A DNA stretch of 64,000 nt from Enterococcus termitis. GTDB lineage: Bacteria > Bacillota > Bacilli > Lactobacillales > Enterococcaceae. A model generated the notes under the pieces. That model was not told where the DNA came from, did no database searches, and saw nothing but the letters and a program-made list of their open reading frames with translations. The stretch is from assembly GCF_001730305.1 (NCBI RefSeq), contig NZ_MIJY01000047.1, forward strand, positions 113,064-177,063, in the 5' to 3' direction. The first letter of the stretch is position 1. Every line of letters starts with the position of its first letter. This document shows, piece after piece, positions 53,118 through 62,283 of this stretch. The translations under genes and the position numbers were made by a program.

Positions 53118-53213
53118 TTATCCATAGAAACAAATAGACAATAATAAATCGTTTTGTTTAGCTATTATTTCCTTTGGAATCAAGCCCTTACGCCTTCGAC
53201 TACTGTCATCCAT
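53118..53213 (-). CDS. Small ORF (31 residues) between mgtC and mgtA
   Basis: ATG 53213 has AAAGGAGG with an ideal gap and encodes MDDSSRRRKGLIPKEIIAKQ followed by NDLLLSICFYG. It is mostly hydrophilic, with a short hydrophobic end, and is located 46 bases after mgtC and 90 bases before mgtA. It could be a regulatory peptide of the magnesium operon or a leader whose translation controls mgtA. Homology unknown. Confidence 0.4.
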   Translation of the reverse strand: MDDSSRRRKGLIPKEIIAKQNDLLLSICFYG

Positions 53214-53259
53214 TTGTTTCCACCTCCTTTAACTTGTGTTCGTTCATTTCTTTATTTGG

Positions 53260-53933
53260 CTAGTCTGTTAATTGATTGACCTCGATGATCTCTGGTAATT
53301 GGGATAATTCAGATACGATTGCCTTCATAGCGAGCTCACTATTTGTTGCTGTCTCTATTTCTAGATATAAACGAACCTTTTTGTCTGCTAAATCCGTACA
53401 AGAAAATTTGTTAAAGTCTAAACCGTAGCGATCCAATAGCTGCAAAATTGCTGTCCTAAGAATCGTTTCATTGTTGTTGCTAGTTATGACAAAAAGATAG
53501 TGCGTTGATTCAGAATGGGCAAGATCTTGCGGTACGAATCCATCTAATTTGTATGATAGATTCCTCAGCAAAATATTGACCATCATAATAACAACAGCAC
53601 AAATCATGCCTGCCATTGTAAAACCTGCGCCAATCAAACTGCCGATAGTAGCTGAACACCACAAGGTTGCTGCAGTATTGATTCCAGTTACACTAAATCC
53701 ATCTCGTAAGATCACACCGCCAGCTAAAAAACCAATCCCACTAACAACTTGAGCCGCTATTCTAGTTGGACTGCTGTCTTGCTCAATAAATGTTGATAAT
53801 GAGACAAACAAGCAAGCACCAAATGTGACCAATGTCATCGTGCGCATCCCAGCCAATTTTTTGCGCCACTGTCTTTCAATCCCAATAATCATTCCTGCAA
53901 AAATACTCATAAATACATTGATTAAAAAGTCAT
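53260..53933 (-). CDS. MgtC/SapB family protein with a shifted start
   Basis: The readable frame from 53910 begins MSIFAGMIIGIERQWRKKLAGMRTMTLV, the MgtC core, with conserved GIERQ and the VSGIGFLAGGVI and GINTAATLW blocks, four to five helices, then a C-terminal ACT-like cytosolic domain. It has no ribosome-binding site there. At 53933 an ATG with AAAGGAG seven bases upstream opens ATG ACT TTT TAA; adding one T to the T5 run (53924-53928) would join it to the MgtC frame as MTFLINVFMSIF, the expected N-terminus. So the gene has lost one base, or the sequence has an error. MgtC supports growth at low Mg2+. Confidence 0.8.
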
Positions 53934-54016
53934 TCTTTTGCTCCTTTCTTAACAGATTTTATTTGGTAATCGGTATCCTGCTCGCCCTGTAAACCCGCCA
54001 CCAGGACTATTTCAAA

Positions 54017-54050
54017 GCAAAAAACCTTTCGCCAAAACTCAGCGAAAGGT
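54017..54050 (-). terminator. M-box expression-platform terminator
   Basis: Stem ACCTTTCGC / GCGAAAGGT (54050-54042 and 54032-54024, minus strand), followed by UUUUUU. Its 5' arm and loop (54031-54041) are complementary over 11 bases to the M-box 3' end at 54093-54103, forming the competing antiterminator. Confidence 0.88.
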
Positions 54051-54084
54051 CATAAATATGCGCACAAAAAAAAGCCTGCATGAT

Positions 54085-54240
54085 CTAGTCGTTGAGTTTT
54101 GGCACTATACAACGTAAAAAGCAGAGCTTTTAGCTACCTTATGAAAAGCCTTGTAATCGACAATCCCTGTTCTACCCATTGGCATCTCTCGATGTTTTTG
54201 GGCAGTAGCCTGTGTTTGTATAGGAGCCTCACCTAACAAA
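54085..54240 (-). promoter_or_regulatory. M-box (ykoK) magnesium riboswitch
   Basis: The minus strand reads GTTAGGTGAGGCTCCTATAC, then ACACAGGCTACTGCCC, ATCGAGAGATGCCAATGGGT, the AAGGCTTTT and AGCTAAAAGCTCT helices, and finishes GTGCCAAAACTCAACG: all the conserved blocks of the M-box aptamer in order. Mg2+ binding compacts the aptamer, sequesters the 3' strand and lets the terminator form, turning off mgtC-mgtA. Confidence 0.93.
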
Positions 54241-54265
54241 TCTATTTAGTTATCTTACACGAAAG

Positions 54266-54295
54266 ACTATACCATCATTTGAAATCAACTGTCAA
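54266..54295 (-). promoter_or_regulatory. Promoter of the magnesium operon
   Basis: Minus-strand TTGACA (54290-54295), 18-base spacer, TATAGT (54266-54271); predicted start about 20 bases before the M-box. Confidence 0.75.
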
Positions 54296-54359
54296 CAATT
54301 TTATCAATGACTTTATTTAGGGAACTTAAAATAATACGTTTGAGACAAAAATATCTCGT

Positions 54360-54486
54360 TTCGAAAAAATTGATTTTTCAGCACCGTTTATTCGGACTTT
54401 AGGAAGTTAATATATCACTCAACGAGTCATAACCTGTTCACCTAAAATCCGAATAAATAGTGAAAACAACAGCGGTTCTTTCTTCG
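54360..54486. repeat. Palindromic intergenic repeat, copy C
   Basis: Two inverted arms: CACCGTTTATTCGGACTTTAGG (about 54382-54403, in two parts CACCGTTTATTCGG and ACTTTAGG) and CCTAAAATCCGAATAAATAGTG region at 54441-54462, each followed outward by TTCGAAAA. The arm motif TCCGAATAAA..GTG...TTCGAAAA also occurs in copies A and B. It lies at the end of the lipoprotein gene and could act as a terminator. Confidence 0.6.
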
Positions 54487-54493
54487 AAAAAAA

Positions 54494-54961
54494 TTAGATT
54501 TTTTCAACCTTAAAGACAGCATTTCCAACAATTTGAGGTGGAATCGACATTGACATTGCAGGGAGTCCAGTTAAAGTAAAGCGAATAGTGTCGCCTGCCT
54601 TCAACTGCTCCTCAGTAATACCATCAGCGAGTTGGTCTTTCGTAACATTTAGGATAACCCCATCATTTTTCATCATACCGATGATTTTTTCTGGATCTTC
54701 AACTGCTTCGACTTTATTTAACACAAGACGAATCGATTGATCCACAGTTTCATTTTGCTTGGCATCCTCCACTAAAGCAGCAGTAAAAATAGATTCTGTC
54801 TGTTCTTTACTACTGGTATTTGTGCTTGCGGTTTGCTTGTCTTGACTACTCATAGCTGTTTCTCCATTTTTTGATGTACTTGATTTTTCTTTGTTTCCAG
54901 TGCACGCTGCTAAAGAAATCGCTGCAACGATTGTGATAAAAGTGAGTACAATTTTTTTCAT
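54494..54961 (-). CDS. Lipoprotein, 155 residues, unknown
   Basis: Signal peptide with lipobox SLAAC (Cys20), a Ser/Thr/Lys-rich linker (to about residue 60), and a small beta-rich domain (VDQSIRLVLNKVEAVEDPEKI to AVFKVEKI) with a TGLPAMSMSIPPQIVG loop. It follows the last gene of the exopolysaccharide operon by 33 bases and may be part of it. It would be on the outer face of the membrane. No known domain recognised. Confidence 0.65.
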   Translation of the reverse strand: MKKIVLTFITIVAAISLAACTGNKEKSSTSKNGETAMSSQDKQTASTNTSSKEQTESIFTAALVEDAKQNETVDQSIRLVLNKVEAVEDPEKIIGMMKNDGVILNVTKDQLADGITEEQLKAGDTIRFTLTGLPAMSMSIPPQIVGNAVFKVEKI

Positions 54962-54994
54962 TGAATGACCTCCAATTTCTACACTTTATTATAA

Positions 54995-55855
54995 CTAGAC
55001 ATCATATTGAAGTCCATTCAAACCTTCAGAGAGAAATTCGGATGCTGATTTTATTTCATTTGGATCATATTTTGCTTGTGCAATCAATAAATCGATCGTC
55101 AAGTTTTTTAAAGTCACTGATTTTTCCAGCTCTTCTAAGAAGCGTTCTTTCAGCAGATCACGAAAAATACGTAAGGACTCGTTTGTTGAGAAGGTATATG
55201 AGCTCCAAGTTGGCGTTACTTGATTGACCATATATAGACTGACACTTTGCTTTGAGCTTTCTTTGAAGAGTGCCGTAACCATTCCCAAGAGTTCTTTAGT
55301 TTGTTCATCTGTCATTAATTTCTTCAAACTATCCCAATAACGAATACGTATGACTACTGTATAAAGATCGGCGTCAAAACGTTCTGACATGTCAACAAAC
55401 ATTGAAAAATCACTTTCATATAAGGTCAGTGTTCTTAGCTGTGTCTCTGCATCTAGAGCGTTGTACTGAACGCTATTTCTTTTCAATTTTTCATTTTCTT
55501 TTTCCAGCAATCGCACTTGATAAGTGATCAAAAAAATACTTAAACAATAGAGTGGCGGAATAATCAGCCAAAATAACGATGAATAACTAAACTGATTCAT
55601 AAAAACATACTGATACGTAACATAAACTAACTGGGCGAAAATGAAAATCATCGTAAAAATCAATCCAGGTACAATCCCAGTGAAATAAGTGATGATCACA
55701 AGAATCAACGTGATCAGCAAACTGACTAAATCTATAAAAAAGCCATTATTCCCTAAGCTGACAAAAATAGCAGTGATTGAAACCAATCCGATAAAAAATA
55801 ACAGCGATAAATCCATAATCGTACTGACATAGCGCTTATTCAATTTCATCATCAT
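54995..55855 (-). CDS. PssE-like membrane protein with a degenerate GGDEF domain
   Basis: A 286-residue protein: four hydrophobic segments in residues 12-115, a linker coiled coil (QVRLLEKENEKLKRNSVQYNAL), then a domain with the GGDEF start DAETQLRTL. At the place of GGDEF it reads PTWSS, and the substrate and metal residues are gone, so it cannot make c-di-GMP. No RxxD is at the standard inhibitory-site position; an RYWD is found earlier. In Listeria PssE, a similar protein, binds c-di-GMP and activates polymer synthesis. It overlaps the BcsB-like gene by 20 bases. Confidence 0.7.
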   Translation of the reverse strand: MMMKLNKRYVSTIMDLSLLFFIGLVSITAIFVSLGNNGFFIDLVSLLITLILVIITYFTGIVPGLIFTMIFIFAQLVYVTYQYVFMNQFSYSSLFWLIIPPLYCLSIFLITYQVRLLEKENEKLKRNSVQYNALDAETQLRTLTLYESDFSMFVDMSERFDADLYTVVIRIRYWDSLKKLMTDEQTKELLGMVTALFKESSKQSVSLYMVNQVTPTWSSYTFSTNESLRIFRDLLKERFLEELEKSVTLKNLTIDLLIAQAKYDPNEIKSASEFLSEGLNGLQYDV

Positions 55856-57911
55856 TCACCCCTTTTGCATCTTTTTTCAAAATGAAGAACGTTGACAAAC
55901 CGATAATTATAGCAACCAACAAGAAAATGACCATATAAATGCTCAATTTTTGATTATTGATGATTCGTTGACCTAAGTTTTCTTGTTGTGACTGACTGAC
56001 TTCTTTTTTGAATCGATAATCGTAGCGTTTATAATTATTGTCTACTACCAATGCATCTCCTTTGTAAGTCGATGTATTTTTTTCAGTAGCTAGTTGAGTG
56101 GATGCTAAGAAAACATTTTCGGAGGTCGTACCTGTTACAACCAGCATTGCAGCTTTTGATTCATATGGAGAAAACAATAGTTGAGCCGTTCCGATACGCT
56201 TGCCATAATCTTCTTCTATACTTAATTTCTCATTTGATATAAACGTTGAAAATGACTTGTCGTAGGTAAAAAATAATTCGTCATTCAAGGATTTGATCAA
56301 TGCATTATCTTCAGGCGTTCCTAAAACGATCAAACTATGCTTCGCTAAATCTGACTCTTTAGGTTTAGATTTGTAATAGGTAATCTCGCCAACATTACTT
56401 TGTGCGTAATTTCCAATCAAATTGAAGATATTGGTGATCGCCTTAAAATAGTCCTTATTCATTTTTTCAGGTAAAACAATGCCTAAATCAGCAAAAGACT
56501 GACTTTTGATGAACATATTCGGATAATTTGTAAATAGCATCGTATCAAGCTCTTGCGTTTTAATAAAGGCGTTTGACGTGTTTTCGATATAAGCCCACGG
56601 CGTTTGATTGCTTCTACTATTTTCAGAGTTTTTAAGCACTAAATCGAAGCTGACCTTCAACACAAAACTATCTGTAATGCCCAAATCTTTAGGGAAATCT
56701 ATTAAAAAATCATCACCATTTGCTTTAGCCGCACTTAGTCGCTTACTACCGATCGGACGATCATTGATTGAGACCGTGATCAAGGAATTGTCAAAGTCTA
56801 AATTATCCGCATACTTAAAATTTAAATGGACTGAACTTCCATCAGCATTGTTTCGATCAACTGGTAAATTGACAAAATACACCTGCTCTTGATGATTCAT
56901 CCCATTTAGTTTATCGCCATTTGATGTTAACGGATAAGTTCCGTCAAATTCTAATGATGAAGTAAAGGTCTGTGTTGATTTGGTGATTTGTTTTTCCGAT
57001 TTTTCAGTTTGTGTCATCAATTCTTCATTTCCAATATATCGACCTGTTCGGATCAACAGCTCTTCACTTTTAGAGGTTACGATCAAGATATGTTTGCCAT
57101 CTTTTTCAAAGCGTTTCAAAATAGCTTCGTCTTCCAGCTTTGCTCCATCGATTTGTTTACGATATTCTTCTGGAATTTTGTCGTATAAGCCTATGATTAA
57201 TTGATAAGGCTGTTCGTGCGTTTCTTTTAATGACTCTAATTGGATCAATTCACTTTTTGTTGTGATGATTCTAGAAATTCCAGCTAGAGCATAGGTTGCC
57301 GCTGACAATTCTTTTTCAGAAGCATCGGCAGGAACCAAAATCACGTTGTGTTTATTTGCTATTGTATCTGCTCCGACAAAATGATTATAAAAGGAATGAA
57401 TACTGGCTTCGGGTAAAATCAAATCGTATTGAAAATTCACATTAGAGCCTTCATAAATCGTCAACCAATTTGCAGGAGTTTCAATCAAACGATAAGAATC
57501 ATCGTCGGACCGATTAATGATTTGCCCCTCAACAGTTAAGGTATTTGTATCCTGCAGCAAATCAAGGGGAATTGTAATTTCCTCTTCTTGAATTTCTGCC
57601 GCATTTTCTGGTCTGAATGAGAAAAATTTCACTCCATTGACTGCCACAGTTATGTCGGAATATTGAGAGTTCTCTAATTGAGTGATTTGATATTTTAGAT
57701 TCAGAGACGCTTTTTTTACATCCCAATAATCGATCTTTGTAAAATACATCGTCGCCTTAACAGAAGTCCCGGTAAGAGAGATCGTTGGATTTTGAAAAGG
57801 CTGAGTGAATGTATGATTTTCCTGTTCCAGTGTTTCCGCGTGCACTGTTCGACTATTCAATACAAATAATAGACTAAAAAAACTGATGAAGGTAATTAAC
57901 ATCTTTTTCAT
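55836..57911 (-). CDS. BcsB-like membrane-anchored exopolysaccharide subunit (PssD-like)
   Basis: About 691 residues from ATG 57911 (AAGGAG ten bases upstream; earlier ATG 57920 is too close). Signal peptide MKKMLITFISFFSLLFVLNS, repeated jelly-roll and alpha/beta modules as in BcsB (TSVKATMYFTKIDYWDVKKASLNLKYQIT, and PEYS-type FDNSLITVSINDRPIGSKRLS), and one C-terminal transmembrane helix (about 663-682). BcsB-type proteins sit next to the synthase and guide the emerging glycan. It lies between the glycosyltransferase and the degenerate GGDEF genes, as in Pss clusters. Confidence 0.78.
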   Translation of the reverse strand: MKKMLITFISFFSLLFVLNSRTVHAETLEQENHTFTQPFQNPTISLTGTSVKATMYFTKIDYWDVKKASLNLKYQITQLENSQYSDITVAVNGVKFFSFRPENAAEIQEEEITIPLDLLQDTNTLTVEGQIINRSDDDSYRLIETPANWLTIYEGSNVNFQYDLILPEASIHSFYNHFVGADTIANKHNVILVPADASEKELSAATYALAGISRIITTKSELIQLESLKETHEQPYQLIIGLYDKIPEEYRKQIDGAKLEDEAILKRFEKDGKHILIVTSKSEELLIRTGRYIGNEELMTQTEKSEKQITKSTQTFTSSLEFDGTYPLTSNGDKLNGMNHQEQVYFVNLPVDRNNADGSSVHLNFKYADNLDFDNSLITVSINDRPIGSKRLSAAKANGDDFLIDFPKDLGITDSFVLKVSFDLVLKNSENSRSNQTPWAYIENTSNAFIKTQELDTMLFTNYPNMFIKSQSFADLGIVLPEKMNKDYFKAITNIFNLIGNYAQSNVGEITYYKSKPKESDLAKHSLIVLGTPEDNALIKSLNDELFFTYDKSFSTFISNEKLSIEEDYGKRIGTAQLLFSPYESKAAMLVVTGTTSENVFLASTQLATEKNTSTYKGDALVVDNNYKRYDYRFKKEVSQSQQENLGQRIINNQKLSIYMVIFLLVAIIIGLSTFFILKKDAKGVNDDEIE

Positions 57912-57925
57912 AATTAACATTCTCC

Positions 57926-59188
57926 TTATTTGAATCGCTCGGTTTTATACCATTTTGTTTGTGTCTGCTTGTGGAACACAGATTCCTTGATATACATAAA
58001 CATTCCATATGCTGCAACGACCAACCACATTTGACTGTAGGTAATATACATCAGTGCGATAATTAAAACGTTTTGCATTTTCATCTCGCCTTTTTCAGTA
58101 GAGATACTAACGTAGGTGCTAAAGATAAATAATAAGACCGCTAACAGCCATAGGGAATTACTGAATCCCTCTAGTGTCGTTCTTAGATAGCCTGATACAG
58201 AGAGGACTAGCATAATATCTGATAGAACTAAAGAAGTCATTAGTAAAAAATAAATCGATAGAAAATACAAAATATCGAAACGTATTCGTTTCGCTTTTGG
58301 ATGGAAAATCAATTTAGCGTTCTTGACGATGACATAAATATTGCCTTTCACCCAGCGTGTGCGTTGTCTGAACCAAACAGACAAGGTTTGTGGTTCTTGC
58401 TCCCACGTCACGGCTTTCGGTTGAAATTTAATTTTGTACCCCATCATATAAATGCGAAAGCTAATTTCAGTATCTTCAGCCAACGCTTTGTCATCCCAGC
58501 CCCCGATCGCTTCAATAATCGATCTGCGGACAACAAAATTGGTTCCGGGAATCGTACACAATTTGAACAATTCAAACCTGCCTGCTTGAGCCATCCACTG
58601 AAAAGCTAATGTTTCAATATTAATAAATCGAGTAAGGAGATTCGTGTCCTTATTTCGTGTTCGAAACTTACCAATAACCGCACCATATTCATCGCCATCC
58701 ATTAGTTCAGCAACTAAATACGTCAATGCATTGGCTTCCGGTGTATTATCAGCATCATAAATTGCAATGACCTCACCTTTCGCTTTTTTAAAGCCAATGT
58801 TTAGTGCATTGGATTTTCCTTTCCCCCCTGTTACTGCATCTGTATTGATGACTTTCAAATTTCGTAAAGGATAGTCATTTTTCAAATCATCTAATAATTC
58901 TGCACTATTGTCACTCGAGTTATCGTTAATAACAATCACTTCGTATCGCTCAGCTGGATAATTGAAATTCAATAAGGCTTCAACTGTTCGAACAATCACT
59001 ATTCCCTCATTATGAGCGGGCACCATGATTGAAACAAAAGGAACTTCTCCTTCTTTCAATTTAGGTGGTTCAAGTTGGTCCGTCTTTAGATAATAGATAT
59101 ACCCAAAAATCACCAGTACAATATTTACCAGCAGCAGTGACCATATAATAATCGTTGCCGCCAACATTATTCCATCAGCTATTGTCAT
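57926..59188 (-). CDS. Processive GT2 exopolysaccharide synthase (PssC-like)
   Basis: A 420-residue family 2 glycosyltransferase with an N-terminal helix, cytoplasmic GT-A domain and four C-terminal helices. Motifs: VPAHNEG, the first Asp in NDNSSD, DxD in IYDADNTPEAN, the acceptor motif LAEDTE and QxxRW as RQRTRW, which mark a processive, membrane-embedded synthase such as BcsA, PgaC or Listeria PssC (poly-N-acetylmannosamine). There is no PilZ domain, consistent with a separate regulator. It overlaps the upstream gene by four bases (ATGA). Confidence 0.88.
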   Translation of the reverse strand: MTIADGIMLAATIIIWSLLLVNIVLVIFGYIYYLKTDQLEPPKLKEGEVPFVSIMVPAHNEGIVIVRTVEALLNFNYPAERYEVIVINDNSSDNSAELLDDLKNDYPLRNLKVINTDAVTGGKGKSNALNIGFKKAKGEVIAIYDADNTPEANALTYLVAELMDGDEYGAVIGKFRTRNKDTNLLTRFINIETLAFQWMAQAGRFELFKLCTIPGTNFVVRRSIIEAIGGWDDKALAEDTEISFRIYMMGYKIKFQPKAVTWEQEPQTLSVWFRQRTRWVKGNIYVIVKNAKLIFHPKAKRIRFDILYFLSIYFLLMTSLVLSDIMLVLSVSGYLRTTLEGFSNSLWLLAVLLFIFSTYVSISTEKGEMKMQNVLIIALMYITYSQMWLVVAAYGMFMYIKESVFHKQTQTKWYKTERFK

Positions 59189-60771
59189 TTATTTTTCCCC
59201 GTTTTCTGAATGTATTTAGAACGATAATTTCTACGACCAAACCCAAACAAGACGCCCAAAATCAAAATTGTTGTGATCACGAAAACAATCAAGACAACAT
59301 TAGTGACATTAAAAAACCGAGCAAACTGTCCTTTAAATACAGCTCCTGATACAGTAGTATTTGGCACATTATTAAAAGAATTGACCAGCTTACCATTCAG
59401 ATATCTTCGTCTGTTGAGTAGTTGGATATGTTGAGTTTGTGTTTGAATATCAAATTGAATCTTTTTTTGACCAACAACATAGAAATTCAAAGGAGACTTG
59501 GAAATATTGTTAATGATCGTATTTATTTCTTTTTCAGTGTCAGGAAATGAAAAACTTAATGTTACAGGCATCGGAAATTGATAAGTAGCTTTACTACCGT
59601 TTACATTCCATGTTATTCCAGCTAAATAGTCATAAGGAAAATCATAGAAAGCTGTGCCAAAACGCTCCGAGTTATTCGTTTTCGCTCGATAATACTGATC
59701 CTCTATTGAAGGATTTTCTCTTAGTATGATCGTGTTGCTTATTTTCAACCCATCTGCTTGGTATTGAGCATCTTGATTCCAATAACCGTAGGTTGAAAAG
59801 CCTACAGGAAAAACATTTCGATCGACTAATAAACTGATTTGCTGTTCCAATAGCTGTGATAAAGCGTGATCATCATTCAAATTCACATTATTAACGACCG
59901 GCATCTCTAAAAAAATGACTCCTGCCCCAGATTCAAATGATCTAAGGACATCTGTAAAAACATTATATGGTTTTGTTGTATTGTTTTGATTGACACTTGT
60001 CGTTGAAACAATGTAAGGCGTGTTCACTTTTGTTAAGGCTTGTTGGAATGTTGAAGCCACACCCATATCTTTCATTGGATTCAAATCAGCAATCGTTAGC
60101 ACTGGACTATAGGATTGTTCAATCCCCAACCATGCACCGATCAGTTCCGCACTCTTTAAGAAAACAGCTCCTTTTCGATCAAAAAACGGCAAAAACCCAT
60201 GTCCGTTTTCTAAGACAGCAAAGGGAACAACTTGATGATCAATTTCCTGCGTTCTCAACTGTCCCATACTCTTTCCAGCAGTATCTTTTAAAACCGTCGT
60301 CTGATCTTTATAGCTAAGAATTTGAGAATAATTTTCTTTCTCATCTTCCAAAGTGAATTGCCGATGGCTCAATTCCTGCCATTTACCCGAAAACAGCTGC
60401 TGTTCATCTAATGCTACATTAGAGCCAATATGAAGCTTTTTACCGGTAAAGCTCGATCGATCTTTAACAAATTGTTGATTTAAACCTTTGTCTGACCAAT
60501 TGATCATGGTTATAACACCTGTAAACTCTTGTTCAAAGAGCATTCTACTTAGATAGTCGTCTTCCTCTATCGTTTGAATGGTTACACCATAACTTGTTAA
60601 TAAACGCTGCAACGCATCCAAGTCATTTTGTTTGTTTTCTGCGATATTCAAACTATCATATACAAGTAAAATACGTTGCTCTTTTTCAGCTGCCTCAACA
60701 GTTTTAAACAGAAAACAACCTGTCATGAATAAACAACTGATAATAAGTGCTAGTCTATAACTACGCCTCAT
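59185..60771 (-). CDS. Secreted, membrane-anchored PssB-like protein (deacetylase-like fold)
   Basis: A 528-residue protein with an N-terminal signal or anchor (MRRSYRLALIISCLFMTGC), a large extracellular domain and a C-terminal helix (about 493-513) followed by a basic tail. The region of about 225-370 (YSPVLTIADLNPMKDMGVASTFQQAL to FPVGFSTYGYW) has the layout of DUF2334/polysaccharide-deacetylase-like barrels, with Asp in ADLNP and a later STYGYW. The usual metal His pair is not clear, so activity is uncertain. It overlaps the upstream gene by 11 bases. In the Listeria cluster the gene in this position is pssB. Confidence 0.6.
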   Translation of the reverse strand: MRRSYRLALIISCLFMTGCFLFKTVEAAEKEQRILLVYDSLNIAENKQNDLDALQRLLTSYGVTIQTIEEDDYLSRMLFEQEFTGVITMINWSDKGLNQQFVKDRSSFTGKKLHIGSNVALDEQQLFSGKWQELSHRQFTLEDEKENYSQILSYKDQTTVLKDTAGKSMGQLRTQEIDHQVVPFAVLENGHGFLPFFDRKGAVFLKSAELIGAWLGIEQSYSPVLTIADLNPMKDMGVASTFQQALTKVNTPYIVSTTSVNQNNTTKPYNVFTDVLRSFESGAGVIFLEMPVVNNVNLNDDHALSQLLEQQISLLVDRNVFPVGFSTYGYWNQDAQYQADGLKISNTIILRENPSIEDQYYRAKTNNSERFGTAFYDFPYDYLAGITWNVNGSKATYQFPMPVTLSFSFPDTEKEINTIINNISKSPLNFYVVGQKKIQFDIQTQTQHIQLLNRRRYLNGKLVNSFNNVPNTTVSGAVFKGQFARFFNVTNVVLIVFVITTILILGVLFGFGRRNYRSKYIQKTGKNK

Positions 60772-62278
60772 TTATTCGTTCCTCCTTTCTAACTGGTTCA
60801 TCATTCCAAAGTCGTTTGCCAACAATATCTGACCAAAGTACTAATGAAATAAGGTCGAAATATAATGAAACGAGAAATAATAATCGTATTAAATCCGAAT
60901 CACCATTGAAAATCACAGAGGATAAAAAAATAAGGAGCATATTGACCAAAAAGCCCAGAATCAAAAAGAATCGAACAATCAATGCAGGTTTGTTTTCTTT
61001 GATGCCTCTATAAAAACCTACACCATAAACACCAATCAGCGCTATGCTAAAGAGAATATAAAAGCCAAATGATTTAGGATAGACTGCCGCTTTGATTCGA
61101 TTGTAAAAAGTAAAAAAGCGAGTTTGCTCTGCTGGTGCACCTCCTACTGCTTGTTCATAATTACCCAGTTCAGACGGCTTTACAAAATAGACGTCTTGAA
61201 CGGCGATATCTAGTAACTGTTTAAATTCATTCGGATGATTGATATAATCAACGATTACCCAAAGTGAATCTGCTTTATCTAAAAACTGTTCTTTCACTTG
61301 CGTTGATTTAGGCGATACTGGACTATATTCATCAAAATAGGTTGTTCCTTTTTCTAATCCATATTGTCGATTGATCCCACCCTCTCGCATTCTTGCTCCT
61401 GGAGTGGGAGTTTCCAGCATAACGCCTCTAGTTAAACTGTGGTATAAATCAATATCATGCATGGTATTCGGCACGTAAACCGTTCCAAAAATAGTAAGCC
61501 CAATGAAAGTGGCTAACACCGCACTTAAAATCAAACGTGTTCCTCTTATTTTAGCAAAAGCAAATAGACCCAACCCGATAATAACAATACCGAAAATCAA
61601 CCCAAACTGCCGTTTTGCAAGGCTAAGAAGAATCAGTGTGCTGACAAACAGCAATAACCAGAGCAGTCCCCTTTTACTAGACTCTTTTGTACGATATAAA
61701 TAAATGATTGTTGCAACTATATAGAGGGAGGCTAAAAATGAAGTGGCTTCTAAATAGAAGGAATTGAAGTAAATCGTATATGAAGTATCCCCCAAAAGAA
61801 AAATCACAAACAGAGCAATCAAGTAACTCCGTCCTTTAGATAAACCAACAGTTAACCCCTGAACGAATAAATAAATACCTGGTAAATAAAACAACAAGTA
61901 CACAGCACCTAAAAAGCGAATATCGAAATGATTCGCACTGAAAAAAAGTTTATTCAGCCAAATTGCTAAAGTAATAAACAACTGTTGGGAAGATATAAAT
62001 TGGGCTGATGTTTGATTATAATATTGCATGATTGCAAAATCTTTTTGAAAGTAATTTAAATATGAATAATCTTTTACATTTGCGATGTATAACCCACTAG
62101 CATTTAATACACGATGATAATTGCCATTATCTGCTAACCCATTAATAGGCGGAACAAAGAGTAATACACTCGTTATGATCCCTATGACGAGGACAGCGAA
62201 TAAAGGTGGAGAAATATAGTTAGAAAAAAAGTAAAGCAGTCTTTGAAATTTACGCAAAACGTTAGCCACTCTTTTCAC
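60761..62278 (-). CDS. Polytopic GT-C-like membrane protein (PssA-like)
   Basis: A 505-residue protein with about eleven hydrophobic segments. The first loop, NGLADNGNYHRVLNASGLY, has the acidic-Asn motif found in GT-C-fold glycosyltransferases and related membrane proteins; a large extracellular loop (about 275-380) includes MREGGINRQYGLEKGTTYFDEYSP. It may transfer or modify side groups from a lipid-linked donor; Listeria polymer carries galactose branches. It lies five bases after the glycosidase gene and overlaps the next gene. Confidence 0.6.
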   Translation of the reverse strand: MKRVANVLRKFQRLLYFFSNYISPPLFAVLVIGIITSVLLFVPPINGLADNGNYHRVLNASGLYIANVKDYSYLNYFQKDFAIMQYYNQTSAQFISSQQLFITLAIWLNKLFFSANHFDIRFLGAVYLLFYLPGIYLFVQGLTVGLSKGRSYLIALFVIFLLGDTSYTIYFNSFYLEATSFLASLYIVATIIYLYRTKESSKRGLLWLLLFVSTLILLSLAKRQFGLIFGIVIIGLGLFAFAKIRGTRLILSAVLATFIGLTIFGTVYVPNTMHDIDLYHSLTRGVMLETPTPGARMREGGINRQYGLEKGTTYFDEYSPVSPKSTQVKEQFLDKADSLWVIVDYINHPNEFKQLLDIAVQDVYFVKPSELGNYEQAVGGAPAEQTRFFTFYNRIKAAVYPKSFGFYILFSIALIGVYGVGFYRGIKENKPALIVRFFLILGFLVNMLLIFLSSVIFNGDSDLIRLLFLVSLYFDLISLVLWSDIVGKRLWNDEPVRKEERINEA

Positions 62279-62283
62279 CCCTC

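Noticed and set aside
53924..53933. Programmed -1 frameshift for the MgtC-like gene
   Set aside because: The U5 run is short and no stimulatory structure is evident; a mutation or sequencing error is more likely, though not excluded.
54995..55855. Active diguanylate cyclase
   Set aside because: The GGDEF signature and metal residues are absent.
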